Part shown: in pieces, positions 16,399-25,523 of the stretch
Numbering within the stretch: position 1 is the stretch's first letter
Layout of the letters: the number at the start of each line of letters is the position of its first letter
DNA from: Paracoccaceae bacterium
GTDB lineage: Bacteria > Pseudomonadota > Alphaproteobacteria > Rhodobacterales > Rhodobacteraceae
Direction of reading: 5' to 3'
DNA length: 64,000 nucleotides
Assembly (NCBI GenBank): GCA_028284705.1
Contig: JANQRE010000013.1
Location: forward strand, 104,148 to 168,147
The notes under the pieces: model-generated
Told to the model about the DNA's origin: nothing
Seen by the model: only the letters and a program-made list of their open reading frames with translations
Databases searched by the model: none
Translations under genes and position numbers: made by a program

Positions 16399-17208
16399 TT
16401 ACTGCTGTGCCACGCTGATTTCGACCTGCAGCGCTTCGCCCGCGCCGCCGATCCGGGTCCCAGATATCGGAGCTGCGTCGGAATAGTCCAGCCCCGTTGC
16501 GACGCGAATGTAGCGTGTGTCCGGGGAGATACCGTTCGAGATGTCAAACCCGACCCAGCCAAGGCCATCCACATGGGCCTCGGCCCAGGCATGCATCGCG
16601 TCCTGCGCGGTTGTGTCATCGAGCATCAGGTAACCGGAGACATAGCGCGCCGGGATGCCCATGGCACGGGCGGCGGCGAGGAAGATATGGGTGTGGTCCT
16701 GACAGACACCAGCCCCGGCCTCGATGGCGTCTTCAGCGGTCCAGCCGGGTTCCGAGACGCCAATCTTGTAGGTCACGGATTTGCGAATGGCGTCCGACAG
16801 CCCATGCAGGCGGGCCAGCACATCCTCGTCGGTCGCGCCTTTCACAAGGGCCTTGGCGCCGGATTTTGCCTCCGTTGCCGGTGTCGATTGCAGGTAGAGC
16901 CAGAGCGCGGCAGGGCCACGATGAGCGCCCAACACGCCTTTCGTGTCCGTCAGTTCCACCTCACCCTCACTGGTGACCACCATTTCCGTGGTTGCGCCGT
17001 CGAAGCTGACAAGCTCGACGGTGTTGCGATGGTGGTCTTCGAAGCTCAGCTCTTTCGTGCCGCCTTCGATCTGGGTTTCCCAGGAGATGACTTTCTGCTG
17101 ATCGGTGTCCTTTGGGGTCTTGCGCAATTGCTGCAACCCGTACTGAACCGGGCCATCGAATTTGTAGCGGGTGATATGACGGGTGTGCAGGCGCAAGGGA
17201 TCACTCAT
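16399..17208 (-). CDS. Transglutaminase-like cysteine peptidase family protein (Anbu operon)
   Basis: 269 residues. The N-terminal beta domain begins LRLHTRHITRYKFDGPVQYGLQQLRKTP, typical of bacterial transglutaminase-like proteins. The catalytic core has Cys169 (GAGVCQDHTHIFLAAARAMG), His206 (AMHAWAEAHV) and Asp222 (GWVGFDISNG), a complete Cys-His-Asp triad. It could cleave or form isopeptide bonds. Its gene overlaps the alpha-E gene by 8 bp and ends 9 bp before anbu. Comparative genomics work (Iyer, Aravind and colleagues) proposes that this set makes and removes a peptide modification. Confidence 0.9.
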   Translation of the reverse strand: MSDPLRLHTRHITRYKFDGPVQYGLQQLRKTPKDTDQQKVISWETQIEGGTKELSFEDHHRNTVELVSFDGATTEMVVTSEGEVELTDTKGVLGAHRGPAALWLYLQSTPATEAKSGAKALVKGATDEDVLARLHGLSDAIRKSVTYKIGVSEPGWTAEDAIEAGAGVCQDHTHIFLAAARAMGIPARYVSGYLMLDDTTAQDAMHAWAEAHVDGLGWVGFDISNGISPDTRYIRVATGLDYSDAAPISGTRIGGAGEALQVEISVAQQ

Positions 17209-18142
17209 AGAACCTGTAATCCAGTTCGATCTGTTGGGTCAGCGCGGCGAGGCGTTGCTGGGCCTCCTGAATGAACTCGTGCAGGCCGAACTCGAAAATC
17301 TCATCGATGCTCTGGGCAAGCGGTCCCTGGCGCAAGTCATCGGCGAGGTCCATCGCGCTCGGGCGGGTGCCATAATCCTGGCAGAGGTAGCCCAGATTGT
17401 CGCAAATCTTCTTGGCACAGAAAGACAGAGAGCGCGGCATGCGGCTGTCGAGGATCAGAAACTGCGCGATCTCGCGCGGACCACCCCCGGCGCCATATTC
17501 CATGCGGAAACCGCCGCGAGCGGACAGGGAGCGCAGGATCGTTTCCCATTGCACGTTGTCGATGGAGGTGCCGACGGCGCTCGACGCGGGCAGAAGCACA
17601 TAATATTTCACGTCAAGAATGCGGGCGGTGTTGTCGGCGCGTTCCAGAAAGGTGCCGATGCGTGAGAAATCGAAGATTTCATTGCGCAGCATGGTGCCTA
17701 GCGTGACGCCGCGCACCAAAGCAGTGTTTTCCCGCAAGCGGCGTAATGTGTTTGGCAGATCGCGTTCGGTCACCTTGCGCGCCAGAAGCTTTTCGGCGGT
17801 CATGTGTGCCGCGTTGGTTGCCTCCCAAACATCTCCGGTGATTGCGGTGCGCACGAGGCGGGCGTTTTGTCGGGCGGCCGCGATGCAGGATTTAACCGAG
17901 GACGGATTGTCCTGATTGCGCAGCATCCAGTCGATGGCGTTGTCCTTGGTCAGCGCCTCATAGGCCGTGTCGAACCCCGGAAGCGCACCCGCAGATTGCA
18001 GCACCGAGCGCCATTCCTCGTCACTCTGGCTGAGACGCGTCAGCGCGATCCGCTGACCGGTTTCGATCAGGCGCGCAGTGTTTTCGGCCCGCTCCAGATA
18101 GCGGTACATCCAAAAGAGGCCATTCGCGGTCTTGCCCAGCAT
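17201..18142 (-). CDS. Alpha-E domain protein (Anbu operon)
   Basis: 313 residues, mostly helical, starting MLGKTANGLFWMYRYLERAENTARLIE, the standard alpha-E opening with its conserved RYxERAxNTAR helix. A second similar helix occurs at FLERADNTARILDVKYY. The fold is all-alpha with conserved charged residues and no known enzymatic activity. It is always linked to circularly permuted ATP-grasp proteins and is thought to act with them. It lies 4 bp after the ATP-grasp gene and overlaps the transglutaminase-like gene. Confidence 0.9.
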   Translation of the reverse strand: MLGKTANGLFWMYRYLERAENTARLIETGQRIALTRLSQSDEEWRSVLQSAGALPGFDTAYEALTKDNAIDWMLRNQDNPSSVKSCIAAARQNARLVRTAITGDVWEATNAAHMTAEKLLARKVTERDLPNTLRRLRENTALVRGVTLGTMLRNEIFDFSRIGTFLERADNTARILDVKYYVLLPASSAVGTSIDNVQWETILRSLSARGGFRMEYGAGGGPREIAQFLILDSRMPRSLSFCAKKICDNLGYLCQDYGTRPSAMDLADDLRQGPLAQSIDEIFEFGLHEFIQEAQQRLAALTQQIELDYRFYE

Positions 18143-18146
18143 CGCG

Positions 18147-19571
18147 TTATTCCTCCAGCACCCAGGTGTCCTTGGTGCCGCCGCCTTGTGAGGAGTTCAC
18201 GACCAGCGAGCCCTGTTTCAAGGCAACTCGGGTCAGACCGCCGGGCGTCACGTTCACACTTTCGGGACTGACCAGAACGAAGGGGCGCAGGTCCACATGC
18301 CGCGGCGAAAGACCGGCCTTGGAGAAGATCGGCACGGTCGAGAGGCTGAGCGTCGGTTGAGCGATATAGTTGCCCGGACGCGCCTCCAGTTTCTTGCGAA
18401 AGAGGCTGAGCTCCTTCTTGCTGGAGGTCGGACCGATCAGCATGCCATAGCCGCCCGAGCCATGCACCTCCTTCACCACCAACTCGCTGAGGTGATCGAG
18501 CACGTAGGCCAGCGCATCGGGTTCCGAACAGCGCCAGGTGGGCACGTTTTGCAGGAGTGGGCGCTCGCCGGTGTAGAATTCGACAATCTCGGGCATGTAG
18601 GAATAGATCGCCTTGTCATCGGCGATCCCGGTGCCGGGCGCATTGGCGATTGTGATCCCGCCGGCGCGGTAGACATCCATGATGCCGGCCACGCCAAGCT
18701 GGCTTTCGGGGTTGAAATTCAGCGGATCGAGGAAATCGTCATCGACCCGGCGATAGAGCACGTCGATAGGTTTGTAGCCGCGTGTGGTGCGCATGGCGAC
18801 ACGGCCATCCACGACCCGCAGATCATGACTTTCGACCAACTCAACGCCCATCTGATCGGCGAGGAAGGCGTGTTCGAAATAGGCGGAGTTGTAGATGCCG
18901 GGGGTCAGAACGGCGACGGTCGGTTTGCCGTCTGCTGCTGCGGGCGCGGCGGCGGATAGGGAGCGCAACAGGCTGACGGGATAGTTCTGAACCGGCTGCA
19001 CGCGGTTTTGCGAGAAGAGCTCGGGGAACATCTGCAACATGGTCTCGCGGTTTTCGAGCATGTAGCTGACGCCTGAGGGCGTGCGGGCATTGTCCTCCAG
19101 CACGAAAAACTCGCCCGGACCCGTGCGCACCAGATCGATGCCGACGATATGGGTGTAGACCCCGCCTGGCGGTTTGACCCCGATCATATGCGGCAGGAAG
19201 GCCTCGTTGCGGCTGATCATCTCTTGCGGAATGCGCCCGGCCTTCACGATCTCCTGCTTGTGATAGATGTCATAGAGAAACGCGTTGATCGCGCGCACAC
19301 GCTGTTCGATGCCACGGGTGAGACGCTGCCATTCGCTGCCCGAGATGATCCGCGGAATGATGTCGAACGGGATCAGGCGCTCCTCGGCTTCGGCGCGACC
19401 ATAAACGTTGAAGGTGATGCCGGTGAGGCGGAACAATTCCTCGGCTTCGCGGTTCTTCGCCCGCAGGCGCTTGGGGTCTTCCTCATCGAACCAGTTGTGG
19501 AACTGTCGGTATGGGGCGCGTAGATCGCCGTCGCTGCCCCACATCTCGTCGAAATTCACGTCTTCTACCAT
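18147..19571 (-). CDS. Circularly permuted type-2 ATP-grasp protein (Anbu operon)
   Basis: 474 residues. Features of the family include LIPFDIIPRIISGSEWQRLTRGIEQRVRAINAFLYDIYHKQEI, GVKPPGGVYTHIVGIDLVRTG, the nucleotide-binding segments EDNARTPSGVSYMLENRETM and LVVKEVHGSGGYGMLIGP, and a C-terminal HVDLRPFVLV. Such proteins are predicted to ligate amino acids or peptides using ATP. It is first in a four-gene operon. A 199-bp gap separates it from the divergent secreted protein gene, so the operon promoter should be in 19572-19770. Confidence 0.92.
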   Translation of the reverse strand: MVEDVNFDEMWGSDGDLRAPYRQFHNWFDEEDPKRLRAKNREAEELFRLTGITFNVYGRAEAEERLIPFDIIPRIISGSEWQRLTRGIEQRVRAINAFLYDIYHKQEIVKAGRIPQEMISRNEAFLPHMIGVKPPGGVYTHIVGIDLVRTGPGEFFVLEDNARTPSGVSYMLENRETMLQMFPELFSQNRVQPVQNYPVSLLRSLSAAAPAAADGKPTVAVLTPGIYNSAYFEHAFLADQMGVELVESHDLRVVDGRVAMRTTRGYKPIDVLYRRVDDDFLDPLNFNPESQLGVAGIMDVYRAGGITIANAPGTGIADDKAIYSYMPEIVEFYTGERPLLQNVPTWRCSEPDALAYVLDHLSELVVKEVHGSGGYGMLIGPTSSKKELSLFRKKLEARPGNYIAQPTLSLSTVPIFSKAGLSPRHVDLRPFVLVSPESVNVTPGGLTRVALKQGSLVVNSSQGGGTKDTWVLEE

Positions 19572-19770
19572 GGGGATAGGGTGACATGCCGTGGTGAGAA
19601 TTCAAGCAATTGGTCTCGGCGGCACCGATTCCGTGCTGAAAACAGTGGCGTTCGCACAGAAATTAGGCACGCCGCCATTGACGCTTGGTAAGCTTAACAA
19701 AAGAATACACAAGACCCGCCGAAGGGCGCCGTGCTATGACGTCCTGCGATTAACGAATTGGTAAGGTCCC

Positions 19771-20367
19771 ATGGCACGTTTTTCCTTGCTTATCTCATGT
19801 CTTCTTCTCGGCGCGAGCCCGGCGCTTGCACAATGCCCGACAGCGGCCGATCTGAGATCGGGCGTGTCCTTCACGCTGGCTGACGGCAGCACTGAAGTGT
19901 TCCGCCGGATCGGACCCGACAAGATCGAAGCGATTTTTGCTGATCGTCTGGGAGGAACCACGCGCAACGTTTTGGCGAAAGGCATCTACTTGGTCGATGT
20001 GGGCGATCTGGTCGGTGGTAAGCTCGATCCTGTGACCCGATCGGTCACGACCTTCCCGGTTTCGGATGCGAACCTGCCGGACCCGACGCCAGGCACCCGT
20101 TGGAACGTGGAGGTTATCGCCAAGGAGGCTGTCGGCACGATCCGCAGCAAGGAGGAATATGTCTTCGGCAGCAAAAGCACCTTTGCCATCGGAAGCTGCA
20201 CCTATTCCGCCGTCCCGATCACGCTGACCTATCTTGATCTGCCGCGCGGGAATTTCGACGAATATATATGGCTCGACGAGCTGGGCCTCTCGGTGGTGGT
20301 GAAGGAGAGCTACGGCGTTGGTGACGTAGACAATTACCGCTACACACGAGTTGAGGCGGTCAAATAG
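19771..20367 (+). CDS. Secreted protein of unknown function
   Basis: 198 residues with a clear signal peptide (FSLLISCLLLGASPALA followed by QC). The mature chain is beta-rich and has two cysteines (near residue 22 and in IGSCTYSAVPITLTY) that may form a disulfide. Patterns such as RSKEEYVFGSKSTFAIGSCTYSAVPI and DNYRYTRVEAVK resemble small periplasmic beta-barrel or lipocalin-like proteins, but no family is recognised. It is divergent from the Anbu operon and convergent with the acyl-CoA ligase. Confidence 0.75.
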   Translation: MARFSLLISCLLLGASPALAQCPTAADLRSGVSFTLADGSTEVFRRIGPDKIEAIFADRLGGTTRNVLAKGIYLVDVGDLVGGKLDPVTRSVTTFPVSDANLPDPTPGTRWNVEVIAKEAVGTIRSKEEYVFGSKSTFAIGSCTYSAVPITLTYLDLPRGNFDEYIWLDELGLSVVVKESYGVGDVDNYRYTRVEAVK

Positions 20368-20394
20368 CTATCCCCGGCGCTGCCTGACCCGGCC

Positions 20395-21894
20395 TTATGG
20401 CTCGGTGGTCGCCGTGAGTTCCGCGATTTTCAGCCGCTGGATTTTGCCCGATGGTCCCTTTGGCAATTCCGTCAAAACATGGATCACGTCGGGGGCCTTG
20501 AAGCTGCCGACCTTCTGGGCGCAGAGATCAATCAGCGTTGCGGGCGACACGTCCGAGCCGGCCCGGATTTTCACCGCAGCTTCGATACGCTGGCCGTAAC
20601 TGTCACAGGGTCGCCCAAAAGCTGCTGCCTCAATCACGTCCGGATGCGCATAGAGCGCTTCGTCGATTTCGCGTGGTGCGATGTTCTCGCCGCCTTTGAT
20701 GATCAACTCTTTCAAGCGACCGGTCACGTAGACAAAACCATCCGCATCCATTTTGCCGAGATCGCCAGTGCGCAGCCAATCGCCGACGAAGCTGGCCTCT
20801 GTGGCTTGTGGGTTTTTGAGATATTCCAGCATCACATTTGGGCCGCGGACGACGATTTTCCCTTCGGCGTCCGGCGGGCAGGGCCGAAGCTCCTTATCGA
20901 AGATCGCAACCTCGTTCCCGAAAGCCACGCCAGGTGACCCGATCTTGCGCGGCTTGGGCGGGAGCGGGTTGGAGAGAATTTGCGCGGCTGTTTCGGTGAG
21001 GCCCATGGTTTCGATGATCGGCACATCGAACCGGGTCTCGAAGGCCGTTTGTATATCCGGGGCCAGAGGGGAGGAGGCGGAACGTCCAAAGCGCAGGCGG
21101 GCCTTCGTGATGGGATCGGGGTCGATGTCGCTGTGCAGCAAATGGCTGATAATCGTTGGCACGACAGAGAACCATGTCGCTTCGCTTGTGCTGGCGGTGT
21201 GCCAGAACCGCGACTCCGAAAACTTCGGGCAAATTGCGAGTGACCCGCCCGAGATAAGGGCGCCCATCACCGTCACACAAAGCCCGTTGATGTGATAGAT
21301 CGGCAAGACACAGAGCCCGCGATCCTCCGGCGTCAGGGCGTGGGCAATCGTGGTTGTCCAGCCGCCAGCGAGCAAGCTGGCATGGGTATGTACGACGCCT
21401 TTCGGCTTGCCGGTTGTGCCGGATGTGTACATCAGCAGCGCGTGGTCGCCCGGCGCGATATCCGCTAGCTCCTGTTGCTCCGCGTGGTCGGCGATATCGC
21501 ATCGGGTGATATGTCCGGGCTGCGCGCTTTCAAAGAGCGACAAAGCGGATGCGTGGACAAAGGCGAAGCGGGCCTCGGAATGCTCCAGCGCATAGGCAAT
21601 GGCGTCTTGCCCCGCGGCGAGGTTGATCATGGCAGCCCGAAACCCGCCATAAAGCGCCGCATAGAGCGCGATAATACCCGCACGGCCGTTTGGGTGCAGG
21701 ATGGCGACGCTCTCGCCTTTTTTGATACCCAGCCGGGCCAACACACAGGCTGTGGCGCGAGCCGCGTCGCGGAGTTCGCGCCATGTCAGCGTCATGGCCT
21801 CATCAGGAAAAAGGCAGGCGGTCTTGTCCGATGCGCGGTCATCAAGCCAATCGCGCACAGTGCCGTCTGGGGGGCGCTCGGGGGACAGGATCAT
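20395..21894 (-). CDS. AMP-forming acyl-CoA ligase (sulfoacetate-CoA ligase-like)
   Basis: 499-residue adenylate-forming enzyme. The P-loop YTSGTTGKPKG is at ~156-166, then the A5-like GLTETAAQILSNP, the hinge GDLGKMDADGFVYVTGRLKELIIKGGENIAPREID, and the C-terminal lysine in LPKGPSGKIQRLKI. It would activate a small carboxylate as acyl-AMP and then acyl-CoA. ATG 21894 overlaps the stop of the aldehyde dehydrogenase (ATGA), which decides the start over the upstream ATG 21912. The pair acylating aldehyde dehydrogenase plus ligase has the same make-up as SauS/SauT of sulfoacetate use in Cupriavidus; other short acids are equally possible. Confidence 0.85.
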   Translation of the reverse strand: MILSPERPPDGTVRDWLDDRASDKTACLFPDEAMTLTWRELRDAARATACVLARLGIKKGESVAILHPNGRAGIIALYAALYGGFRAAMINLAAGQDAIAYALEHSEARFAFVHASALSLFESAQPGHITRCDIADHAEQQELADIAPGDHALLMYTSGTTGKPKGVVHTHASLLAGGWTTTIAHALTPEDRGLCVLPIYHINGLCVTVMGALISGGSLAICPKFSESRFWHTASTSEATWFSVVPTIISHLLHSDIDPDPITKARLRFGRSASSPLAPDIQTAFETRFDVPIIETMGLTETAAQILSNPLPPKPRKIGSPGVAFGNEVAIFDKELRPCPPDAEGKIVVRGPNVMLEYLKNPQATEASFVGDWLRTGDLGKMDADGFVYVTGRLKELIIKGGENIAPREIDEALYAHPDVIEAAAFGRPCDSYGQRIEAAVKIRAGSDVSPATLIDLCAQKVGSFKAPDVIHVLTELPKGPSGKIQRLKIAELTATTEP

Positions 21895-23294
21895 TTGCCC
21901 GCTGCGGTCCAATAGTCTGCGAAGATGTCCTCAAGCGACGGTTCGCGGAATGGAATTTCGCGGATGATCTTCGTCGTTTGCAGGAAGTGCCTCCAATGCA
22001 GATTGTCATCGATGGAATTGCCGCCCCATGACCCGCATCCCACGGACAGCGAAAACGGCATGCCGTTATTGAACGCACCGCCCGTCGCAAAGCAATGGGC
22101 TTGATTGACGATGACACGGCATGTCGGCAGGACCTGGCCCAAACGCATCGCCCGGCTGTCATCGGAGGAGTGCAGACCGACGGAATGCCCCGCACCCTGA
22201 TGCGCGAGGATTTTGGCGGTCGTCGCCATCGCATCGTCGAAATCCGAAGCCCGATAGAGGGCTGCGACACGGGAGAGTTTTTCGCCGGACAGGGGATCAT
22301 CCGGCCCGATCCCCGTTGTCTCCACAGCGAGGAACTGCGTTCCGTGCGGCACGTCTTGGGACATCCCAAGAGCCGCCAACATCTTGTCGGCATCCTTCGC
22401 AATCACAGCGCGGTTTAGATGGCCGTCCGGCCAGAGCGCCGAGACGACTCGCGCCTCGTCCGCGGTGACATGGCCGCCAGCCGTCGTGAGTGCGGCGCAG
22501 AATTCATCATAGACCTCGTCGACCACGACAATCGCGTTCTCAGATGAGCAGGAGGTTGCGTTATCGAAGGTTTTGGAGGCCGCGATTTTCTCGGCAGCGG
22601 CGCTGAGATCGGCGGTTTCATCGACGATCACAGTGACGTTGCCCGCACCCACGGCGAGAGCAGGCGTGCCGGAGGTGTAAGCGCGTTTGACGTTGTTCTG
22701 CGAGCCGGTGACGACGATCATATCGCTAATCTCGAGAAGGCGCTGCGTTTTGTCTTTCGAGCCCGGCGGCGGGACCATCTGCACCAGCGTCTTGTCCTCG
22801 CCGATCTTGTCGAACTCCGCATGAATGAAGTCGAGCAGCATCTCGCACGCGGCGACTCCTTTGGGCGAGGGCGAGAGCACGATGGCATTGCCACATTTCA
22901 ACGCGTTGATGACGTTATTGGCAGGTGTCGCTGCGGGGTTCGTGGACGGCACAACGGCACCGATGACCCCGATGGGGCGCGCGATCTTTGTGATGCCTGT
23001 ATCCGGATCATCTGAAATCACGCCGTAAGTTTTTGCGTCGGCGATATCGCGCATCAGCCCGAGCGTCTTGCGGTGGTTTTTGATGATTTTGTCGGGAACG
23101 TTGCCGAGCCCGGTGGTTTCTACGGAAAGCTCGGCCAGGGCCTTATTGCGGGATGGTTCCATGATGGCCCAGGCCGCAGCTTGCGCAGCGCGATCATAGC
23201 GCTCTTGCGATCCGCCGGTCTCATATGCGGCCTGAGCCGTGCGGGCGCGGGCGACGATGGCGTCGATCTCGGCAAGGGGGTCTGATGAGGTCAT
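21891..23294 (-). CDS. CoA-acylating aldehyde dehydrogenase (SauS/EutE-like)
   Basis: 467 residues. PIGVIGAVVPSTNPAATPANNVINALKCGNAIVLSP is the NAD-binding region, and Cys249 in NATSCSSENAIVVV is the active-site cysteine, in the CoA-acylating subfamily form rather than the usual GQxC context. It interconverts an aldehyde and an acyl-CoA with NAD(P). Start ATG 23294 is preceded by AAGGAA; the frame stays open upstream but without family similarity. It feeds or draws from the acyl-CoA ligase coupled downstream. It follows ornithine cyclodeaminase after a 187-bp gap that has no recognisable gene. Confidence 0.85.
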   Translation of the reverse strand: MTSSDPLAEIDAIVARARTAQAAYETGGSQERYDRAAQAAAWAIMEPSRNKALAELSVETTGLGNVPDKIIKNHRKTLGLMRDIADAKTYGVISDDPDTGITKIARPIGVIGAVVPSTNPAATPANNVINALKCGNAIVLSPSPKGVAACEMLLDFIHAEFDKIGEDKTLVQMVPPPGSKDKTQRLLEISDMIVVTGSQNNVKRAYTSGTPALAVGAGNVTVIVDETADLSAAAEKIAASKTFDNATSCSSENAIVVVDEVYDEFCAALTTAGGHVTADEARVVSALWPDGHLNRAVIAKDADKMLAALGMSQDVPHGTQFLAVETTGIGPDDPLSGEKLSRVAALYRASDFDDAMATTAKILAHQGAGHSVGLHSSDDSRAMRLGQVLPTCRVIVNQAHCFATGGAFNNGMPFSLSVGCGSWGGNSIDDNLHWRHFLQTTKIIREIPFREPSLEDIFADYWTAAGK

Positions 23295-23481
23295 CGGGTA
23301 TTCCTTGGATGAGACGCGGGGCAAGACATCCGCCCCACCGACATGAGTTAGCGGCCAAGGAGCAGGTCTTTCAAGGTTTCCTCGCGTTTCGCCGACATCT
23401 CTTTGACTTTGCAACGAGACATGACGTGCGTTGGCGAACATTTCAGGGGCGTTCGCGGCCAGCTTGTCTCGCGGGACGCCG

Positions 23482-24531
23482 TCAGCTCGCGCGTCTGACC
23501 ATCCCGAAAAGGTCGCGGGGATCGTCCGGGTCTGCAAGCATGTCGAGTTGGACATAGTGCCCGGTGCGGTCCAGTTGGCCGTGCAGGTAGTTGAGCGCCG
23601 AAAAATCCTCGATGGCGAACCCGACGGAATCGAACAATGTGATCTGATCGGAACGGGTACGGCCCGGGGTTTGACCCGTGATGACCTGCCAAAGCTCTGT
23701 CACCGCATGATCCTCTTCAAGCTGCTGAATTTCCCCTTCGATCCGTGTCTGAGGAGGGTATTCGACAAAGATGTCGCTGCGCAGAAGGATGTCTTTGTGA
23801 AGCTCGGTTTTGCCCGGGCAGTCCCCACCGATGGCGTTGATATGCACGCCTGAGCCGATCATGTTGTCGGTCAGGATGGTGGCGTATTGCTTGTCTGCCG
23901 TGCAGGTGGTGATGATCTGTGCCCCGGTGACCGCCTCTTCGGACGAGTTGCAGGAGATGACTGTAAGACCCGCGCCTTCGAGATTAGAGGCGGCCTTTTG
24001 GGTGGCGTCTGGATCGACGTCATAGAGGCGCACGGTCTCGATGCGGCAGATTTCCTTGAACGCGAGAGCCTGGAACTCGCATTGCGCGCCATTGCCGATC
24101 ATGGCCATGGTCGTCGCACCTTTGGGGGCCAGATGTTTCGCCGCCATCGCGGATGTTGCTGCGGTGCGCAGGGCGGTGAGAATGGTCATCTCCGACAGAA
24201 GGATCGGGTAGCCGGTGTCGACGCGGGCCAGAACGCCGAAGGCCGTCACCGTCTGAAAGCCGCGCGCCATGTTGGCGGGGTGACCGTTGACATATTTGAA
24301 CCCGTAGGTGTCACCGTCGGATGTCGGCATCAACTCGATCACACCCTCCTGGGAATGGGAGGCGACGCGGGGCGTTTTGTCAAAACTCTCCCAGCGACGG
24401 AAGTCGGCTTCAATCACCTCCGCGAGTTCTGCCATCATTTGCGCAGGACCGATCGTGTTGACGATCTTCATCATATTTTCGACGCTGACGAAGGGGACGA
24501 AAGCGAGTTGGGACGGAGCGGGTTTGCTCAT
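23482..24531 (-). CDS. ocd: Ornithine cyclodeaminase
   Basis: 349 residues of the OCD/mu-crystallin family. MGFKYVNGHP-like region (GFKYVNGHPANMARGFQTV), substrate-lysine region, and the NAD-binding TMAMIGNGAQCEFQALAF motif are present; the GGDCPGKTELHKDIL stretch holds the catalytic Asp. It converts L-ornithine to L-proline and ammonia. Its ATG overlaps the arginase stop by 4 bp, giving a two-step route from arginine to proline. GGAG lies upstream of the start. Confidence 0.93.
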   Translation of the reverse strand: MSKPAPSQLAFVPFVSVENMMKIVNTIGPAQMMAELAEVIEADFRRWESFDKTPRVASHSQEGVIELMPTSDGDTYGFKYVNGHPANMARGFQTVTAFGVLARVDTGYPILLSEMTILTALRTAATSAMAAKHLAPKGATTMAMIGNGAQCEFQALAFKEICRIETVRLYDVDPDATQKAASNLEGAGLTVISCNSSEEAVTGAQIITTCTADKQYATILTDNMIGSGVHINAIGGDCPGKTELHKDILLRSDIFVEYPPQTRIEGEIQQLEEDHAVTELWQVITGQTPGRTRSDQITLFDSVGFAIEDFSALNYLHGQLDRTGHYVQLDMLADPDDPRDLFGMVRRAS

Positions 24532-25463
24532 TGGAAACTCCGGGTCATTCTGTCGAAGATTTTGCGGCCAAACAGCGATGCAGTCAGATCCACCATCAGT
24601 TTCGCCGTACGGCCACGCTCATCGAGGAAGGGATTCAGTTCCACCAGATCAAGTGATGTGGCGAGACCGCTGTCATGCAGCATTTCCATCACCAGATGGG
24701 CTTCTCGGAAAGTCGCGCCGCCGGGCACGGTCGTCCCGACAGCAGGAGCGATGGAAGGGTCGAGGAAATCGACATCGAGGCTAACATGCAGCCGTCCATT
24801 GGCGGCTGCCACGCGTTCCAAAAAGGCGCGCAAAGGTGCGGCGATACCGAACTCATCGATGGCGCGCATGTCGACGGCGTCGATGCCGGATTTCTGCAGC
24901 GCCTCGCGCTCGTATCCGTCGACAGAGCGCAGGCCGATCATGCAGATATTTTGTGGATCAATCGGCTTTGGTAGCGGTGGAAAATAGGGCGCAAACCCGG
25001 ACTGTCCCGTCAGATAGGCAATCGGCGTGCCGTGCAGATTGCCGCTTTCGGTGCTGTCCAATGTGTGAATATCGGGATGCGCATCGAGCCAGAGGACAAA
25101 GAGCGGCTGCTCTGCGTCGGCTGCGGCTTGGGCGACGCCTGCGATGCTGCCAGCTGCAAGACTGTGATCGCCGCCCATAAAAATCGGGAAAGTATCGTCC
25201 TGTGCGGCAGCGTGGGCGGAGGTCTGAAGGGCTTTGATCCACGCCGAGGTTTCGTCCAGATCATGCACGGCAGGGTTCGGGTGTGCGTCCACGCCGCTCT
25301 TTTCCGTCGTAACATCCCCGAGATCGCGGACGCTGTGACCCAGACCTTCCAACACAGCGCCAAGCCCTGCCGTGCGATATGCATCAGGGCCCATCAGACA
25401 GCCGGGCTGGCTGGCGCCGGATTGAACCGGTGCTCCGATAAGGGCGCAGGATTTGGGCTGCAT
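24528..25463 (-). CDS. rocF: Arginase
   Basis: 311 residues with the ureohydrolase metal sites: GGDHS, DAHPDIHT (most arginases have DAHADxN, so one metal-site neighbour differs) and SLDVDFLDPSIAPAVGT. It hydrolyses L-arginine to ornithine and urea using two Mn2+ ions. GGAGA precedes ATG 25463. It heads an operon with ornithine cyclodeaminase and is divergent from an Lrp-type regulator, which probably responds to an amino acid of this pathway. Confidence 0.93.
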   Translation of the reverse strand: MQPKSCALIGAPVQSGASQPGCLMGPDAYRTAGLGAVLEGLGHSVRDLGDVTTEKSGVDAHPNPAVHDLDETSAWIKALQTSAHAAAQDDTFPIFMGGDHSLAAGSIAGVAQAAADAEQPLFVLWLDAHPDIHTLDSTESGNLHGTPIAYLTGQSGFAPYFPPLPKPIDPQNICMIGLRSVDGYEREALQKSGIDAVDMRAIDEFGIAAPLRAFLERVAAANGRLHVSLDVDFLDPSIAPAVGTTVPGGATFREAHLVMEMLHDSGLATSLDLVELNPFLDERGRTAKLMVDLTASLFGRKIFDRMTRSFQ

Positions 25464-25523
25464 TTCAGGTCTCCACTATGAGTATTATTGAGAATTTAGC
25501 TCTGATGCGATGACAAATACGAT

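Noticed and set aside
16219..17274. A 351-codon plus-strand open frame across anbu and its neighbour
   Set aside because: Antisense to two well-identified genes, with shadow-like composition.
23348..23419. A 24-codon minus-strand frame (MSRCKVKEMSAKREETLKDL, then LLGR) between ocd and the aldehyde dehydrogenase
   Set aside because: No ribosome binding site and too short to judge; could be a peptide but cannot be supported.
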